Below, piece by piece: positions 1-9,121 of a stretch of 64,000 bases of DNA (position 1 is its first letter; each line of letters opens with the position of its first letter). The notes beneath the pieces are model-generated. The model was not told the DNA's origin and did not search any database. It was given only the letters and a program-made list of their open reading frames with translations. This DNA is from Alangreenwoodia sp964438605. GTDB taxonomy: Bacteria; Bacillota; Clostridia; Peptostreptococcales; Anaerovoracaceae. Both the position numbers and the translations under genes were made by a program. The stretch is from positions 27,564 to 91,563 of the forward strand of contig CAYTKT010000002.1 of NCBI GenBank assembly GCA_964438605.1, written 5' to 3'.

Positions 1-2
1 TG

Positions 3-170
3 AGAGCGGAAGGAAGAATCGACAGCGTTGCTCCGAAGGATGCCGAAAGGCAGCGCTGCCGTTCCAAAACCGTTCAGGAGCCGTTCAAAAGTGCGAACGC
101 GAAAGTGAGTTCGTGCGGTGAGTTTACAGTTTACAGCAACAGACAAGAAATAGATTTAAAAACGGTTTAA
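3..170 (+). CDS. Possible 3' end of an ORF entering from outside the window
   Basis: One frame is open from the left edge for 55 codons and stops with TAA. No family is recognisable in the basic, polar translation. The two other forward frames close earlier. It may be the tail of an upstream gene or chance. The remaining bases up to the transketolase are AT-rich leader holding the ribosome binding site AAGGAGG at 222-228. Confidence 0.22.
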   Translation, partial: RAEGRIDSVAPKDAERQRCRSKTVQEPFKSANAKVSSCGEFTVYSNRQEIDLKTV

Positions 171-239
171 TAGTTAATAATAGTTGCTGATAATAATTGT
201 TGATATGTTACAGCATGATTTAAGGAGGAACCGGAAAAT

Positions 240-1064
240 ATGGCAATCAATTTGAAAATGCTACAGGAAAAGGCACGGGACATCCGAATCGATATTATCA
301 GGCAGATTTATTCTGCGGGTTCAGGGCATCCGGGCGGCTCTCTTTCGGCGGCTGACATTATTACGTACCTTTATTTCGCAGAAATGAGAATCGATCCTGA
401 AAATCCGGACAAAGCAGGCAGAGACAGATTTGTGCTTTCAAAGGGACACGCGGCGCCGGCTCTTTATGCGGCGCTGGCGGAACGCGGTTATTTCCCGAAG
501 GAAACGCTGCTGACGCTGAGAAAAATCGGCAGTATTCTGCAGGGCCACCCCGATAGCAAAAAGATTCCGGGCGTCGATATGTCTACGGGATCACTTGGCC
601 AGGGGATTTCCGCGGCAGCAGGAATGGCGCTTGCCGATCAGATTGACAGCACCGGCGGACGCGTTTATTCTGTGTTGGGCGACGGCGAACTTCAGGAAGG
701 TATGGTCTGGGAGGCTGCTATGGCTGCATCACATTACAAGCTTTCAAATCTGACAATTTTTATCGACAATAACGGGCTTCAGATCGACGGCAAAAATGAA
801 GATGTTATGACGGTTGCGCCGGTGGCTGAAAAGTTTGAGAGTTTCGGATGGGACGTTCAGAAGATCGACGGCCATGATTTTGAGCAGATCGCGGCGGCGC
901 TAAAAAAAGCAAAACAGGTGACTGACAGGCCGCAGGCCATTATCGCAAGGACGGTCAAGGGAAAAGGTGTTTCCTTTATGGAAGATCAGGCGGGCTGGCA
1001 CGGCAAAGCGCCGGACAGCGATCAAGCAAAGCAGGCAGTAGAAGAACTGGGAGGAAAATGGTAA
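240..1064 (+). CDS. Transketolase, N-terminal (thiamine diphosphate-binding) subunit
   Basis: This is the first half of a split transketolase, which moves two-carbon ketol units between sugar phosphates in the non-oxidative pentose phosphate pathway. The 274 residues match the N-terminal subunit length. Visible landmarks are SAGSGHPGGSLS near residue 26, LSKGHAAPALY near 66, STGSLGQGIS near 115, and the ThDP/metal motif GDGELQEGMVWEA followed by IDNNGLQIDG. AAGGAGG lies 11 bases before the ATG. The stop overlaps the likely start of the C-terminal subunit (TAATG), so the two halves are translationally coupled and must combine to make an active enzyme. Splitting the enzyme into two genes is common in Clostridia and archaea. 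Confidence 0.95.
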   Translation: MAINLKMLQEKARDIRIDIIRQIYSAGSGHPGGSLSAADIITYLYFAEMRIDPENPDKAGRDRFVLSKGHAAPALYAALAERGYFPKETLLTLRKIGSILQGHPDSKKIPGVDMSTGSLGQGISAAAGMALADQIDSTGGRVYSVLGDGELQEGMVWEAAMAASHYKLSNLTIFIDNNGLQIDGKNEDVMTVAPVAEKFESFGWDVQKIDGHDFEQIAAALKKAKQVTDRPQAIIARTVKGKGVSFMEDQAGWHGKAPDSDQAKQAVEELGGKW

Positions 1065-1993
1065 TGGCAGACAAAATTTCAACACGCCAGGCTTACGGCG
1101 AGGCGCTGGTGGAACTTGGAAAGAAAAATAAGGACATCATTGTAATGGATGCGGACCTCTCAAAATCGACGATGACTGCAGGGTTTAAGCAAGCATTTCC
1201 TGACCGTTTTTTTAACGCGGGGATTGCGGAATCAAATATGATGGGCATGGCCGCCGGCCTGGCGTTGTCCGGAAAGACCGTGTTTGCAAGTACGTTTGCG
1301 ATGTTCGCGGCGGGCAGGGCGTATGAAGTTATCAGAAATTCCATCGCATATCCGAAAGCGAATGTGAAAATCTGTGCGACGCACGCGGGTGTTACGGTAG
1401 GGGAAGACGGCGCGAGCCATCAGTGTATTGAAGATTTGGCACTGATGCGCGTGATTCCGGGAATGACTGTCGTTCATCCGGCGGATGCTATTTCGACAAA
1501 AAAGCTGCTGGAGCAGGTTGCGGCGCTTTACGGCCCGGTATACGTCCGTCTCGGCAGACTGAGTATTCCTGTGATTTACAGCGAGGACGAGAAGATTGAG
1601 CTCGGCAGGGGCAACTGTGTGAAGGATGGCAGCGACTTGACGGTTATCGCCTGCGGCCTGATGGTCAACGAGGCTCTGATGGCGGCAGATGAACTGGAAA
1701 GAGAGGGAATCCATGTGCGCGTCATTGATATGCATACGATCAAGCCGGTTGATGAGGAAATTATTGTAAAAGCAGCATCTGAAACGAAGGCGATTATAAC
1801 GGCTGAGGAACATTCAGTGATTGGCGGCCTTGGCGCGGCTGTGGCTGAGGTGACGGCCAGGAAATGTCCTGTGAAAATGGCGATGGTCGGCGTGCAGGAT
1901 CGTTTCGGTCAGTCGGGCAAACCGCCTGTACTGATGAAAGAGTACGGCCTGACGGCGGCCGATATTGCAGCAGCCGCAAAGGGTATTCTTTAA
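1064..1993 (+). CDS. Transketolase, C-terminal subunit
   Basis: This is the second half of the split transketolase, carrying the pyrimidine-binding and C-terminal domains. Recognisable parts are the N-terminal TRQAYGEALVELG, IAESNMMGMAAGLALSG with the catalytic Glu of the pyrimidine domain, THAGVTVGEDGASHQ, and the C-terminal swivelling domain with VIDMHTIKPVD and ITAEEHSVIGGLG. An ATG at 1058 is possible, but GGGAGG at 1049-1054 sits only 3 bases from it and 9 bases from the ATG at 1064, so 1064 is preferred. That start shares its A with the stop of the upstream subunit. The length of about 309 residues is normal for the family. Confidence 0.94.
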   Translation: MADKISTRQAYGEALVELGKKNKDIIVMDADLSKSTMTAGFKQAFPDRFFNAGIAESNMMGMAAGLALSGKTVFASTFAMFAAGRAYEVIRNSIAYPKANVKICATHAGVTVGEDGASHQCIEDLALMRVIPGMTVVHPADAISTKKLLEQVAALYGPVYVRLGRLSIPVIYSEDEKIELGRGNCVKDGSDLTVIACGLMVNEALMAADELEREGIHVRVIDMHTIKPVDEEIIVKAASETKAIITAEEHSVIGGLGAAVAEVTARKCPVKMAMVGVQDRFGQSGKPPVLMKEYGLTAADIAAAAKGIL

Positions 1994-2052
1994 ATTCATA
2001 TGCCTTTTTGAAAACGAATGTGTTTTAGTTTTAATCAATTGGATATTTTTCA

Positions 2053-2081
2053 TTGACGTCTGAAATGAATAGTGCTACACT
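2053..2081 (+). promoter_or_regulatory. Candidate sigma-A promoter
   Basis: TTGACG (2053-2058) and TACACT (2076-2081) are separated by 17 bases. No gene follows on this strand; a terminator lies about 50 bases downstream. The predicted transcript would be short. The match is good but unsupported by context. Confidence 0.35.
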
Positions 2082-2127
2082 AAGAATAGAAGTTGACAGT
2101 TTTTTCATTTTATATCTTTCATTATAT

Positions 2128-2153
2128 AAAACCGGAGTGATTCTCCGGTTTTT
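2128..2153 (+). terminator. Rho-independent terminator after the transketolase genes
   Basis: ACCGGAG (2131-2137) pairs with CTCCGGT (2143-2149) around a five-base loop. AAA/TTT flanks extend the stem, and a run of T follows. It lies 135 bases after the transketolase stop and could end that transcript or the short transcript predicted from 2053. Confidence 0.7.
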
Positions 2154-2172
2154 GTGTGTGGAAAATCTCATG

Positions 2173-2345
2173 TTGAACACAGGGTTGTACTCTGTTTCAA
2201 GAATCAATTTTATGAATTGTTGTTAGTCTACATGACGCAGATCGCAGCAGCAAGTGGGACATCTGCAAAGCGTAGCTATCCTTAACCCACCGGGTCCTTA
2301 GACAATGAGTTAAGGGCGCCGAGGACAAATTTTTACAGCAGATTG
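2173..2345 (+). ncRNA. Candidate structured RNA (unknown class)
   Basis: Several helices are packed into a gene-free stretch. A hairpin TTGAA...TTCAA spans 2173-2200. GCAGAT (2237-2242) pairs with ATCTGC (2261-2266) inside an outer CTAC/GTAG pairing (2228-2231 with 2272-2275). CCTTAAC (2280-2286) pairs with GTTAAGG (2309-2315). The side-by-side arms resemble a riboswitch-like or small RNA fold. The tract GGGAC...GCAAAGC recalls c-di-GMP-I aptamers, but other conserved parts are missing. The strand is uncertain because the pairings are symmetric. Confidence 0.3.
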
Positions 2346-2739
2346 TTCGTATAACGGGAAAATCAAAAAACAGACACAAATATTTATTACAGCGCCACGT
2401 TATCTTTGTATGCAGGTGTAAAAAAACTGTTAAATATCAAAACAACTCGTGCGAACGGAAAAATTGTTAGAAGAAAAGCCCGAAGCGCTGTGAAAATACA
2501 GGCTCCGGGCTGAATTGTTTTTTGACTTCTTGCGGCGCTCCGCACTGTGTTCAATGCGAAAGGTAGCTTTCAAAAGACGAGGATTTCACGCATCTTTACC
2601 GCTTTTTTTACGGCTCGCCTTTTAAAGTCTTGTTTTGAATTTTAAAACACGAGGAGAACGACCGTCCGCCGCTTGAGGCCGACAGCCGTTCGCGTCAGTG
2701 AAAAATACAGGACGCTCTCAATGACGCTCTCAAGATTTC
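2346..2739. other. Gene-free spacer downstream of the SLH protein gene
   Basis: No open reading frame with a ribosome binding site was found. There is a weak hairpin AGCCCG/CGGGCT (2477-2482 with 2506-2511), and GAGAGCGTC is repeated just after the SLH gene stop. No clear terminator for the SLH gene was seen. Confidence 0.4.
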
Positions 2740-5700
2740 TTAGGCCAGATCACGATATAAGAATGTTACGATTTCCGCACGGCTGCAATTTACGTCCGGT
2801 GCGAATGTAGTCGCACTCGTGCCCGTCGTGATGCCGTTGGCAACGGCCCATGCGACAGCGTCAGTGTAGTACTGGCCGGCTGCCACATCGGTAAAGCTGG
2901 CTGCGCTGCCGGCGGCAGGAGTTCCTTCATAACGGTGGAGGAACGTCACCACCTGAGCCCGCGTGCAAACGGCATCCGGAGAGAACGTGGCAGCACCGGT
3001 GCCTGTCGTGATTCCCTGCCCGACTGCCCAAAGAACAGCGTCGGAATAATACGTGCCTGCGGCTACATCTGTGAACGGACTGCTGCCTGAAGCCGATACC
3101 GGGGAACCTGCGGCGCGCCAGAGGAAGGTCACGATCTCGGCGCGTGTGCAGTCCTTATCAGGGGAGAAGGTTGTCTCTGACGTACCCTCGGTAACTCCGT
3201 TTTCAACAGCCCAGCGCACAGCATCGGCATAATACTCATTTGACGGCACATCGGTGAAGCTACCTATAAAGCCGCTGCTCTCAACGAATGTAGCTGAGAC
3301 AGTGACGTTGCTCTTCGGCATTGTGAAGGTGTAGGTGTTCTCGTCGACCTTTGTGAGAGGAATCTCATCGCCGTTCTTGTCGGTGACGATAAGTTCGTCG
3401 AGGACATAGCCCTCATCAGGGGTAACTTTTACGGTCACCTTCTTGCCGGCAGCAGAGGATTTTGGGGTAACGGACACCTGGCCATGCTCGATGTCCTTAT
3501 CCACGCTCACGGAGTATCCGGAGCTGCTGCTGACGGAACCGCCATAGGAACCACCCGGATTAGAAGTGCTCGTATTCTTCCAACCATATGCGAAGGTCTT
3601 GGACCCGATTGAATCTACGACTGAATCATATATTTTGTCGGCATCTGCAGTCAGTTCTGAACCGTTAACAATTTGGCCTGAAATATCGTCATCGCACAGG
3701 GCTTTACCACCGGGAGAAAGCGTTATATTTCCCTCAGGCTGTGCAAAGAGCGCCACTACTCCGCTGACATCAACATTGCCATCGCGAACGACAAGGCCTA
3801 ATCCCCTCTTATCATCTTTGTGAACTTCAAGGGTCCCATGCACGTTTACGGTGCCATCGACTGTAAGTCCACCGCCACTGGCGATATCAAGGGTAACACC
3901 TGAACCTACCGTAGCAGAAGCTCCTTTGTCAATCTCAATCTGCATAGGAACAGATGAATAATCATCATAAACCAGCAACGCTTTGATTGAATCGTTAATA
4001 GAGACATTTCCCTTGTTCACTTTGAGGTTGATATATCCATCGCTTGCATTGGCAAGATTCAGTACAGCTTCTGCCTCTCCATCGACAGAAAGGAACTCTC
4101 CCTTGTCGCCTATAATATTATAGTTTCTATATTTGACAGTGGCACCGCCATTGATAACGATATCTCCCTTCATACCTTTTCCATCCGTGGAAGCTGTAAC
4201 AGCATCCTTATTGAGGAGGGGTAGATTTAAGGTACCACCATTGGCAACGATAACTTTACCGGTCTTCGCTATATCCAGCTTGCCGCCCTGTTCAACCGTA
4301 AGTGTTCCCTCGACTGTGAGCTTTGAGCCGTCCCCATAAGAAGGAACTTTCATTTCTCCTGTCGACTTGACAGTTAAAATTGAGCCTTTGGGAATTTTAA
4401 CATCGATCGGCTGCCCGCCGAGATGCAGACGGAAAGAATTACTCTCTGCTTTCTCGACAGTGCTGTTTCCTTCCAGTGTAGCAAGGGGACGGGTACCGCT
4501 GAAATCAACTGTGACCTTCCCATCGTTCTCAAGTCGACCACCTTGACCAACCCACAAGACTTTGTCTTTATTACCATTATCAGGGAGATTTACTTTACCG
4601 CCTCCGGAAATGGCAAGCGTTCCTTTGCTTTCCATCATTGAAGCAACAACCTCAGCATCAGCGCTAATAGTCAGTTCAGTACCTGAAGGAACCACAAGCG
4701 TGACATCCTCAGGAATCTGGCATCCTTTCTTATAGGGATCATCACCGATTGTTACTTCAGTGCTTCTGACGATAGTGATTACATCGCCCTTCTGTGCTTC
4801 TTCCAATGCACCATCTGTACCATCAAGTGAATTATAATATTTTTCGCTGTTGATGACTGCTTCTGCACTACCAGCCTCACCACTAATATTGCCAAAATGC
4901 TGCGCGTTGTCCCCTCCTACATAGTGGGCAGAGGCAGACTGGTCATTTGTAACAATATATTTTTTATAATCATCCACCGCCGCTAACACGGGGGCCTTGC
5001 TACCATCCTGGACATATACATTTGCACCTTTATCAATTAAAAGTGCTCCGCCAGATGTCAGCAGAATATTTCCTTTCTGGCCTTTCACTTTTTCAGAGCC
5101 TTTATTAAGTGTGATGCTCCCTCCGGAGGCAACTTCCATTATACCGGTTTTTTTCACATCAACTTTTCCATAATTAGAAAACTCAACGGCTCCGTTTACG
5201 ATAAGATTTCCTCCCAGCGTAACAAAGGCACGATATGCTCCGTTAGTGCCTGATTTACCAGACGGGATATCGAGCGTTCCACCCTTATCCACGGTCAATG
5301 TTGCACCTTGCGGAATGCTCAATTCAATGCCGTATTTTTCTTTTTTGTCTAACAGATTGTCTGTTAGAAACAGGAAAGCGGTCTTATCGGCGGGAACTGA
5401 CACCTTGGCATCTTTGGAAAGTTCCCATTTGCAGTGTTTACTCGTAGCTTCACCATTATGGTTATTTTTGAATTCATTGATGCCACTCACGATGATGGAC
5501 CCTTCCTCAAGGTTAAACCGTGCATTTTCTCCGCCTATATAGTCCTCATTAAATCTAAGAACGCCAGTTGCATTGACCTTTATGCTTGCTTTTAAGGCTT
5601 CAAGCGCGGTTATCGAGGTAGCCTTAACTGTTACACCTTCGTTAACAATTATGGTTTGCTGAGCGGTAAGTTTTTTAAGGGAGTTTTCATCTGAGCTGTT

Positions 5701-6000
5701 AATCGTATAATCTGCGACCACCGTAATATCTTTATCAGTAGAAGCAGCGCTTACGGCATTAGCTAAATCTGGATAGCCTTTCCCATTGACCTCGAAGATA
5801 TCTCCTGTTGCAATAGTATCAACATCTTCTGCTGATACGGGGAGAATTTTGTCTTCCTCCTCTTCCGGCTCTGTCACAACGCCTACTTCTTTCGGCACAT
5901 CAGGTAGAGATTCCTCTGCCAGCGCAGTCACCGGCAGCAGAGAAAATACCATGCACAGGCTCAACAGAACAGCTATAATACAGCTTTTTGTTTTTCGCAT
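2740..6000 (-). CDS. Large secreted SLH-domain surface protein (beta-helix-like body)
   Basis: The product is about 1086 residues. A signal peptide (KTKSC, hydrophobic core, then LPVTALAEE) is followed by roughly 770 residues of irregular repeats of the type TLxVDGTxxVxxGGxLxI, typical of right-handed beta-helix or adhesin bodies. A Gly/Ser linker leads to a bacterial repeat domain (GQVSVTPKSSAAGKKVTVKVTP through TFTMPKSNVTVSATF). Three C-terminal SLH domains follow at about 910-1087, each with FTDV...YY.DAV.WAV..G...GT..TTFSPD..C.RAE.VTFL. SLH domains bind pyruvylated secondary wall polymers, so this is a cell-surface protein; its ligand is unknown. Two adjacent ATG codons exist. AGGAGGT lies 3 bases from the first and 6 from the second, so the second was chosen. 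Confidence 0.9.
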   Translation of the reverse strand: MRKTKSCIIAVLLSLCMVFSLLPVTALAEESLPDVPKEVGVVTEPEEEEDKILPVSAEDVDTIATGDIFEVNGKGYPDLANAVSAASTDKDITVVADYTINSSDENSLKKLTAQQTIIVNEGVTVKATSITALEALKASIKVNATGVLRFNEDYIGGENARFNLEEGSIIVSGINEFKNNHNGEATSKHCKWELSKDAKVSVPADKTAFLFLTDNLLDKKEKYGIELSIPQGATLTVDKGGTLDIPSGKSGTNGAYRAFVTLGGNLIVNGAVEFSNYGKVDVKKTGIMEVASGGSITLNKGSEKVKGQKGNILLTSGGALLIDKGANVYVQDGSKAPVLAAVDDYKKYIVTNDQSASAHYVGGDNAQHFGNISGEAGSAEAVINSEKYYNSLDGTDGALEEAQKGDVITIVRSTEVTIGDDPYKKGCQIPEDVTLVVPSGTELTISADAEVVASMMESKGTLAISGGGKVNLPDNGNKDKVLWVGQGGRLENDGKVTVDFSGTRPLATLEGNSTVEKAESNSFRLHLGGQPIDVKIPKGSILTVKSTGEMKVPSYGDGSKLTVEGTLTVEQGGKLDIAKTGKVIVANGGTLNLPLLNKDAVTASTDGKGMKGDIVINGGATVKYRNYNIIGDKGEFLSVDGEAEAVLNLANASDGYINLKVNKGNVSINDSIKALLVYDDYSSVPMQIEIDKGASATVGSGVTLDIASGGGLTVDGTVNVHGTLEVHKDDKRGLGLVVRDGNVDVSGVVALFAQPEGNITLSPGGKALCDDDISGQIVNGSELTADADKIYDSVVDSIGSKTFAYGWKNTSTSNPGGSYGGSVSSSSGYSVSVDKDIEHGQVSVTPKSSAAGKKVTVKVTPDEGYVLDELIVTDKNGDEIPLTKVDENTYTFTMPKSNVTVSATFVESSGFIGSFTDVPSNEYYADAVRWAVENGVTEGTSETTFSPDKDCTRAEIVTFLWRAAGSPVSASGSSPFTDVAAGTYYSDAVLWAVGQGITTGTGAATFSPDAVCTRAQVVTFLHRYEGTPAAGSAASFTDVAAGQYYTDAVAWAVANGITTGTSATTFAPDVNCSRAEIVTFLYRDLA

Positions 6001-6130
6001 CATGTTACCTCCTAATCATTTTTCATGTTTTCTGAATTCATTTTATCTTTCCATCCTCTCGGACCGGTATTCTTCCATTATTATGGCGGTCGACACCGAT
6101 GTCCGTTCCATCCGCCTTTCCGGCGTTGTT

Positions 6131-6514
6131 TCATTCCGTTTGCTCCTTTCCATCCTCCGCTTCCCGCTTCATCCGGTAAAACGTGCTGACCGCCACATCG
6201 CAGAGACTTGCTGCTGTCGCCGCAGTAATGTTTCCATCCAGATACTGCCTCAATACCAGTGGAAAATTAGCCGGCGGCTCCCGCTTCGGCCGTCCCAGAT
6301 GCACGCCCCGCGAACGCGCCGCTGCAATTCCTTCCATCTGCGCCGCCCGCTGTTTTCTTTTCCTCTCCTGTTCCAACGCCAGGATTATCCGCTCCGCCAG
6401 CGCCTGAATCACGTCGTCCGCGCCCCGGCCGTTTCGAAAAAGCGCATCTGCCTCGTCCACCAAAGCTGCATACTCTTCCGGCTTGAAGAGCCTGTTGAGA
6501 GATCCATTCCCCAT
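6131..6514 (-). CDS. Serine-recombinase C-terminal-like DNA-binding protein (no catalytic domain)
   Basis: The product has 127 residues. The segment MEGIAAARSRGVHLGRPKRE followed by a helix-turn-helix (ITAATAASLCDVAVSTFYRMKREAE) matches the end of resolvase/invertase-family serine recombinases: the E-helix tail, the GRPK minor-groove arm and the HTH_7-like domain. The N-terminal catalytic domain with its nucleophilic serine is absent; in its place are about 45 residues of unrelated acidic helix. AAGGAAGG precedes the ATG, so it may be expressed. It could be a remnant of an invertase or a dedicated DNA-binding regulator. It lies between the SLH gene and a tyrosine recombinase on the same strand. 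Confidence 0.6.
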   Translation of the reverse strand: MGNGSLNRLFKPEEYAALVDEADALFRNGRGADDVIQALAERIILALEQERKRKQRAAQMEGIAAARSRGVHLGRPKREPPANFPLVLRQYLDGNITAATAASLCDVAVSTFYRMKREAEDGKEQTE

Positions 6515-7295
6515 TTTTATCCGCCTTCCTTTCTTTTGCTTTTTCCTGCTTCTTTTTCCTTTTTCTCATTTTTCCTTTCGTCTCTGAACTTTTTCCGCTT
6601 CTTTACGGCTTTGTCTTTGGAGCAAATAGCTCTCATCCCTATTCGAGACGAAAGATTTATTTCGTCGCATCTTCATCGGCCGATAGTTCCATTTGAAACA
6701 TTCCAACCTTGGAAAAATCAGGATAAAAAACAAAAAACAGTGATTTCATCAAAAAATGCGTAAAAAAATATGCCCTTCCGGCTCGTGAAAAGAGCCGCAA
6801 AGGCATGAAAATACAGGGCCGCCGAATCATCAAAATCGCACGGTCCTCTTTGTGGTGCAAAAAATAGGCAAATTACTTGAACATCTCGAACTTTTATGTT
6901 ATACTAAACCCAGTTCTTATGTAAATGTATCATTTTTCAGTGAAATATCATCACGAAATAAATCTTTCGTTTCCTCTTGTTTTTTGACAAACACAACTTG
7001 AAATTCGTAAATATCAATACTTGCAGTTGTTGATCTTCTATTTTGTCAGAATTTTTTCCTAATTTTAGATCAGTAAAATATTACCATTTTCAATCTGCTG
7101 CGTCATCAGCGGTTAAAAAACTGGGAAAACAATCGGCCACCCTTCATCGCTTTGGTATCTTTTGCGCAAGCGTTGGAATTTTAATCCCTGACGGTGCATC
7201 GAAACGCCTGTATCCCGCCACATCTGAATGATTTGCTGTAATCTGCCGCCATCCACCTTGAAAAATTGTGATTCCTCTATAAACACGTGATCCGT
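6515..7295. other. Spacer between recombinase genes
   Basis: No convincing coding region was seen. A hairpin CGGCTC/GAGCCG (6779-6784 with 6792-6797), followed on the minus strand by a run of seven T, could end transcription from the tyrosine recombinase side. A good promoter on the plus strand is listed separately. The rest is AT-rich and not repetitive by eye. Confidence 0.4.
6877..6905 (+). promoter_or_regulatory. Candidate promoter with no downstream gene
   Basis: TTGAAC (6877-6882) and TATACT (6900-6905) are spaced by 17 bases, a close sigma-A match. It points away from the SLH gene and toward the 3' end of the tyrosine recombinase, so any transcript would be non-coding or antisense to the recombinase. 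Confidence 0.4.
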
Positions 7296-8528
7296 TTAGG
7301 AAACGAGCTTTAACTTATTCAAACAGCGCTCGTGTTCCTCCCCGGTGGAAATCAGATAAAGACGCGTCGTCTCCACACTGCTGTGGCCCATCAGATCGGC
7401 CAGCTTCACAATGTCTTTGCAGTTCTTAAAAAACGTCCGTGCAAAGAGGTGGCGCAGGTTGTGCGGAAACACTTTCGACGGTTCCACGCCGGCAAGGCCG
7501 CAAAGCGCTTTCATTTCCGCCCAGATCTGGCGGCGTGAAACCGGATTGCCGTTTCTCGTCAGAAAAATTTCACCGGAAACGAGGTGTTCTTTTTTGGCGT
7601 ACTTGCGCAACTTTTTACAGAGTTTTCCCGGCAGAAGAATCGTGCGGATTTTGCCCTTGAGCTGGACGTCGGTCCGTCCTGCCATCGCCGCTTCCACCGT
7701 GATATACCGGACTTCCGACACGCGAATCCCCGTCGCGCAGATCGTTTCCATCAGCAGTGCCAGCCATTCTTTGTCCGAATCTTTGGCGGCCTTCACCAGC
7801 CGTTCGTATTCCTCTTTTCGCAGATTTTTCGATGCATCCCGGAAGATCTTTCGCTGAACTTTCAGCGCTTTCACTTTGCAATCCGTCCAGCCGGCAAAGC
7901 GGAAAAACGAATTCATCGCCGCCAGCATCGAATTGACGGTCGTCGGCGCATAATTCTGCCGGATTAACTCGTCCTTCCAGGCGATGGCTGTTTCCTTGGT
8001 CACGATGGGTGCTGTTTTTTCCGCGGTTTTTGTATCTTTCCCCTCGTATCCTTCTGATGTCTTTATCGTCGCGCTTGCCGCCTTTTTTGCTTCTCCGGTA
8101 TCGTCCGGATTTCCCACTGCATTTTCCACTGCCGCCAGACCTTTGGAATCCGCAGTCACCAAAAGTCCCGTTTGCTCTGCAATCGGAGAGACATCATCTG
8201 TCGGATTTTCCTGCGCGCCGCCGCTTCCCCTATTTTCCATCATGCACTGCTGATTGCTCAAGTTTTCGGTTTGGGTGAAGTCAGTATTTGGCCCACCGGA
8301 TGCCGTCGCGACGGCCGTTTCTGGTCCGTCTGCTTTCTCCAGACTTTCAATACCTTCTGATCCTTTGTAAACTGCACGATTCTTCTCCATCCATCCTGCA
8401 AATCTGCGCACATCCCGCAAATACTTTGCAATCGTTCCCTTGCTGCGCTCCTCACGGCGCAGAGAAGCAGCAAATTCTTCAACCATTCCCGCTATCATCT
8501 TATGTGATGTCATCTTGTATTCTGTCAT
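7296..8528 (-). CDS. Tyrosine recombinase/integrase with a long low-complexity insert
   Basis: Phage-integrase family, 410 residues. The C-terminal catalytic domain is complete: Arg in ATGIRVSE, Lys in KGKIRT, HNLRH for the His-x-x-Arg pair, GHSS, and the nucleophile in TTRLYL. The N-terminal SAM-like core-binding domain (KGTIAKYLRDVRRFAGWM) is interrupted at about residues 52-173 by an Ala/Thr/Glu/Gly-rich, probably disordered segment, then resumes with TKETAIAWKDELIRQ and PTTVNSMLAAMNSFFRFAGW. Typical XerC/D-like enzymes are about 300 residues, so the extra length is this insert. AGGAGG lies 9 bases before the ATG. It could act in chromosome dimer resolution, element integration or DNA inversion; no flanking element was identified. 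Confidence 0.85.
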   Translation of the reverse strand: MTEYKMTSHKMIAGMVEEFAASLRREERSKGTIAKYLRDVRRFAGWMEKNRAVYKGSEGIESLEKADGPETAVATASGGPNTDFTQTENLSNQQCMMENRGSGGAQENPTDDVSPIAEQTGLLVTADSKGLAAVENAVGNPDDTGEAKKAASATIKTSEGYEGKDTKTAEKTAPIVTKETAIAWKDELIRQNYAPTTVNSMLAAMNSFFRFAGWTDCKVKALKVQRKIFRDASKNLRKEEYERLVKAAKDSDKEWLALLMETICATGIRVSEVRYITVEAAMAGRTDVQLKGKIRTILLPGKLCKKLRKYAKKEHLVSGEIFLTRNGNPVSRRQIWAEMKALCGLAGVEPSKVFPHNLRHLFARTFFKNCKDIVKLADLMGHSSVETTRLYLISTGEEHERCLNKLKLVS

Positions 8529-8945
8529 TTTCTTGTTCCTCCTGGTATCAATGTATCAAACGCTTTCCATTATTTTACCTCAGATGGGACAGGATATGCT
8601 ATTCTCTGATGATTCTTGCGGGATTTGTGGGAAAAGGACGGTTTCATGAGTTCCTGCATCGGATGACAAAATTGAAAAAGAGAAGAAAAGAGAATACTTC
8701 CAGGGAACGCGGTCGCACTGAGGAATGAAAAAACATAAAACCCGGTCCCTTCTCCTTACAGGAGGCATGCAGAATCCCCCTAATGACAAAATACAGTTCC
8801 CGGCGTGATGTTCCGACCGCCCGTATCTGTATTTACGCCCGCATAAAGCCGTGCATCGATTCACTTCAACACGCGAATGCGGCATGAACAGCGCAGCCAT
8901 ACCCGCCTGAAGCCGCACCCGTTCACTTTAATTCAACACGCGGCC
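8529..8945. other. Spacer upstream of the tyrosine recombinase
   Basis: No supported gene. The stretch 8740-8940 is rich in CCCG/CGGG-like short motifs without a clear long repeat. The integrase promoter presumably lies here, but no consensus promoter is evident. Confidence 0.3.
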
Positions 8946-8989
8946 AAAAAATAGAATCGGGATATGCCCCTGTGGACACATCCCGATTC
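8946..8989 (-). terminator. Rho-independent terminator after the AICAR transformylase
   Basis: A perfect 10-bp stem, GAATCGGGAT (8954-8963) with ATCCCGATTC (8980-8989), is followed on the minus strand by a run of six T (8952-8946 region). It lies about 130 bases past the transformylase stop and ends that transcription unit. Confidence 0.8.
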
Positions 8990-9121
8990 GGCGATCGCAT
9001 ATATATTGAGCTTTCCTCCCTTCGCTGAGTCGGCCGCGCTTGCAGCCCGCATCTCTGCGGCACTCGTCTTTGACCTTCGCCTTTAACTGTGCTATCTGCG
9101 CAACTGCTGCCGACCGCCGCA

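Noticed and set aside
2228..2345. Possible c-di-GMP-I (GEMM) riboswitch
   Set aside because: GGGAC and GCAAAGC are present but separated wrongly, and the GGCAAACC strand and GNRA docking loop are missing. Kept only as an unclassified structured RNA candidate.
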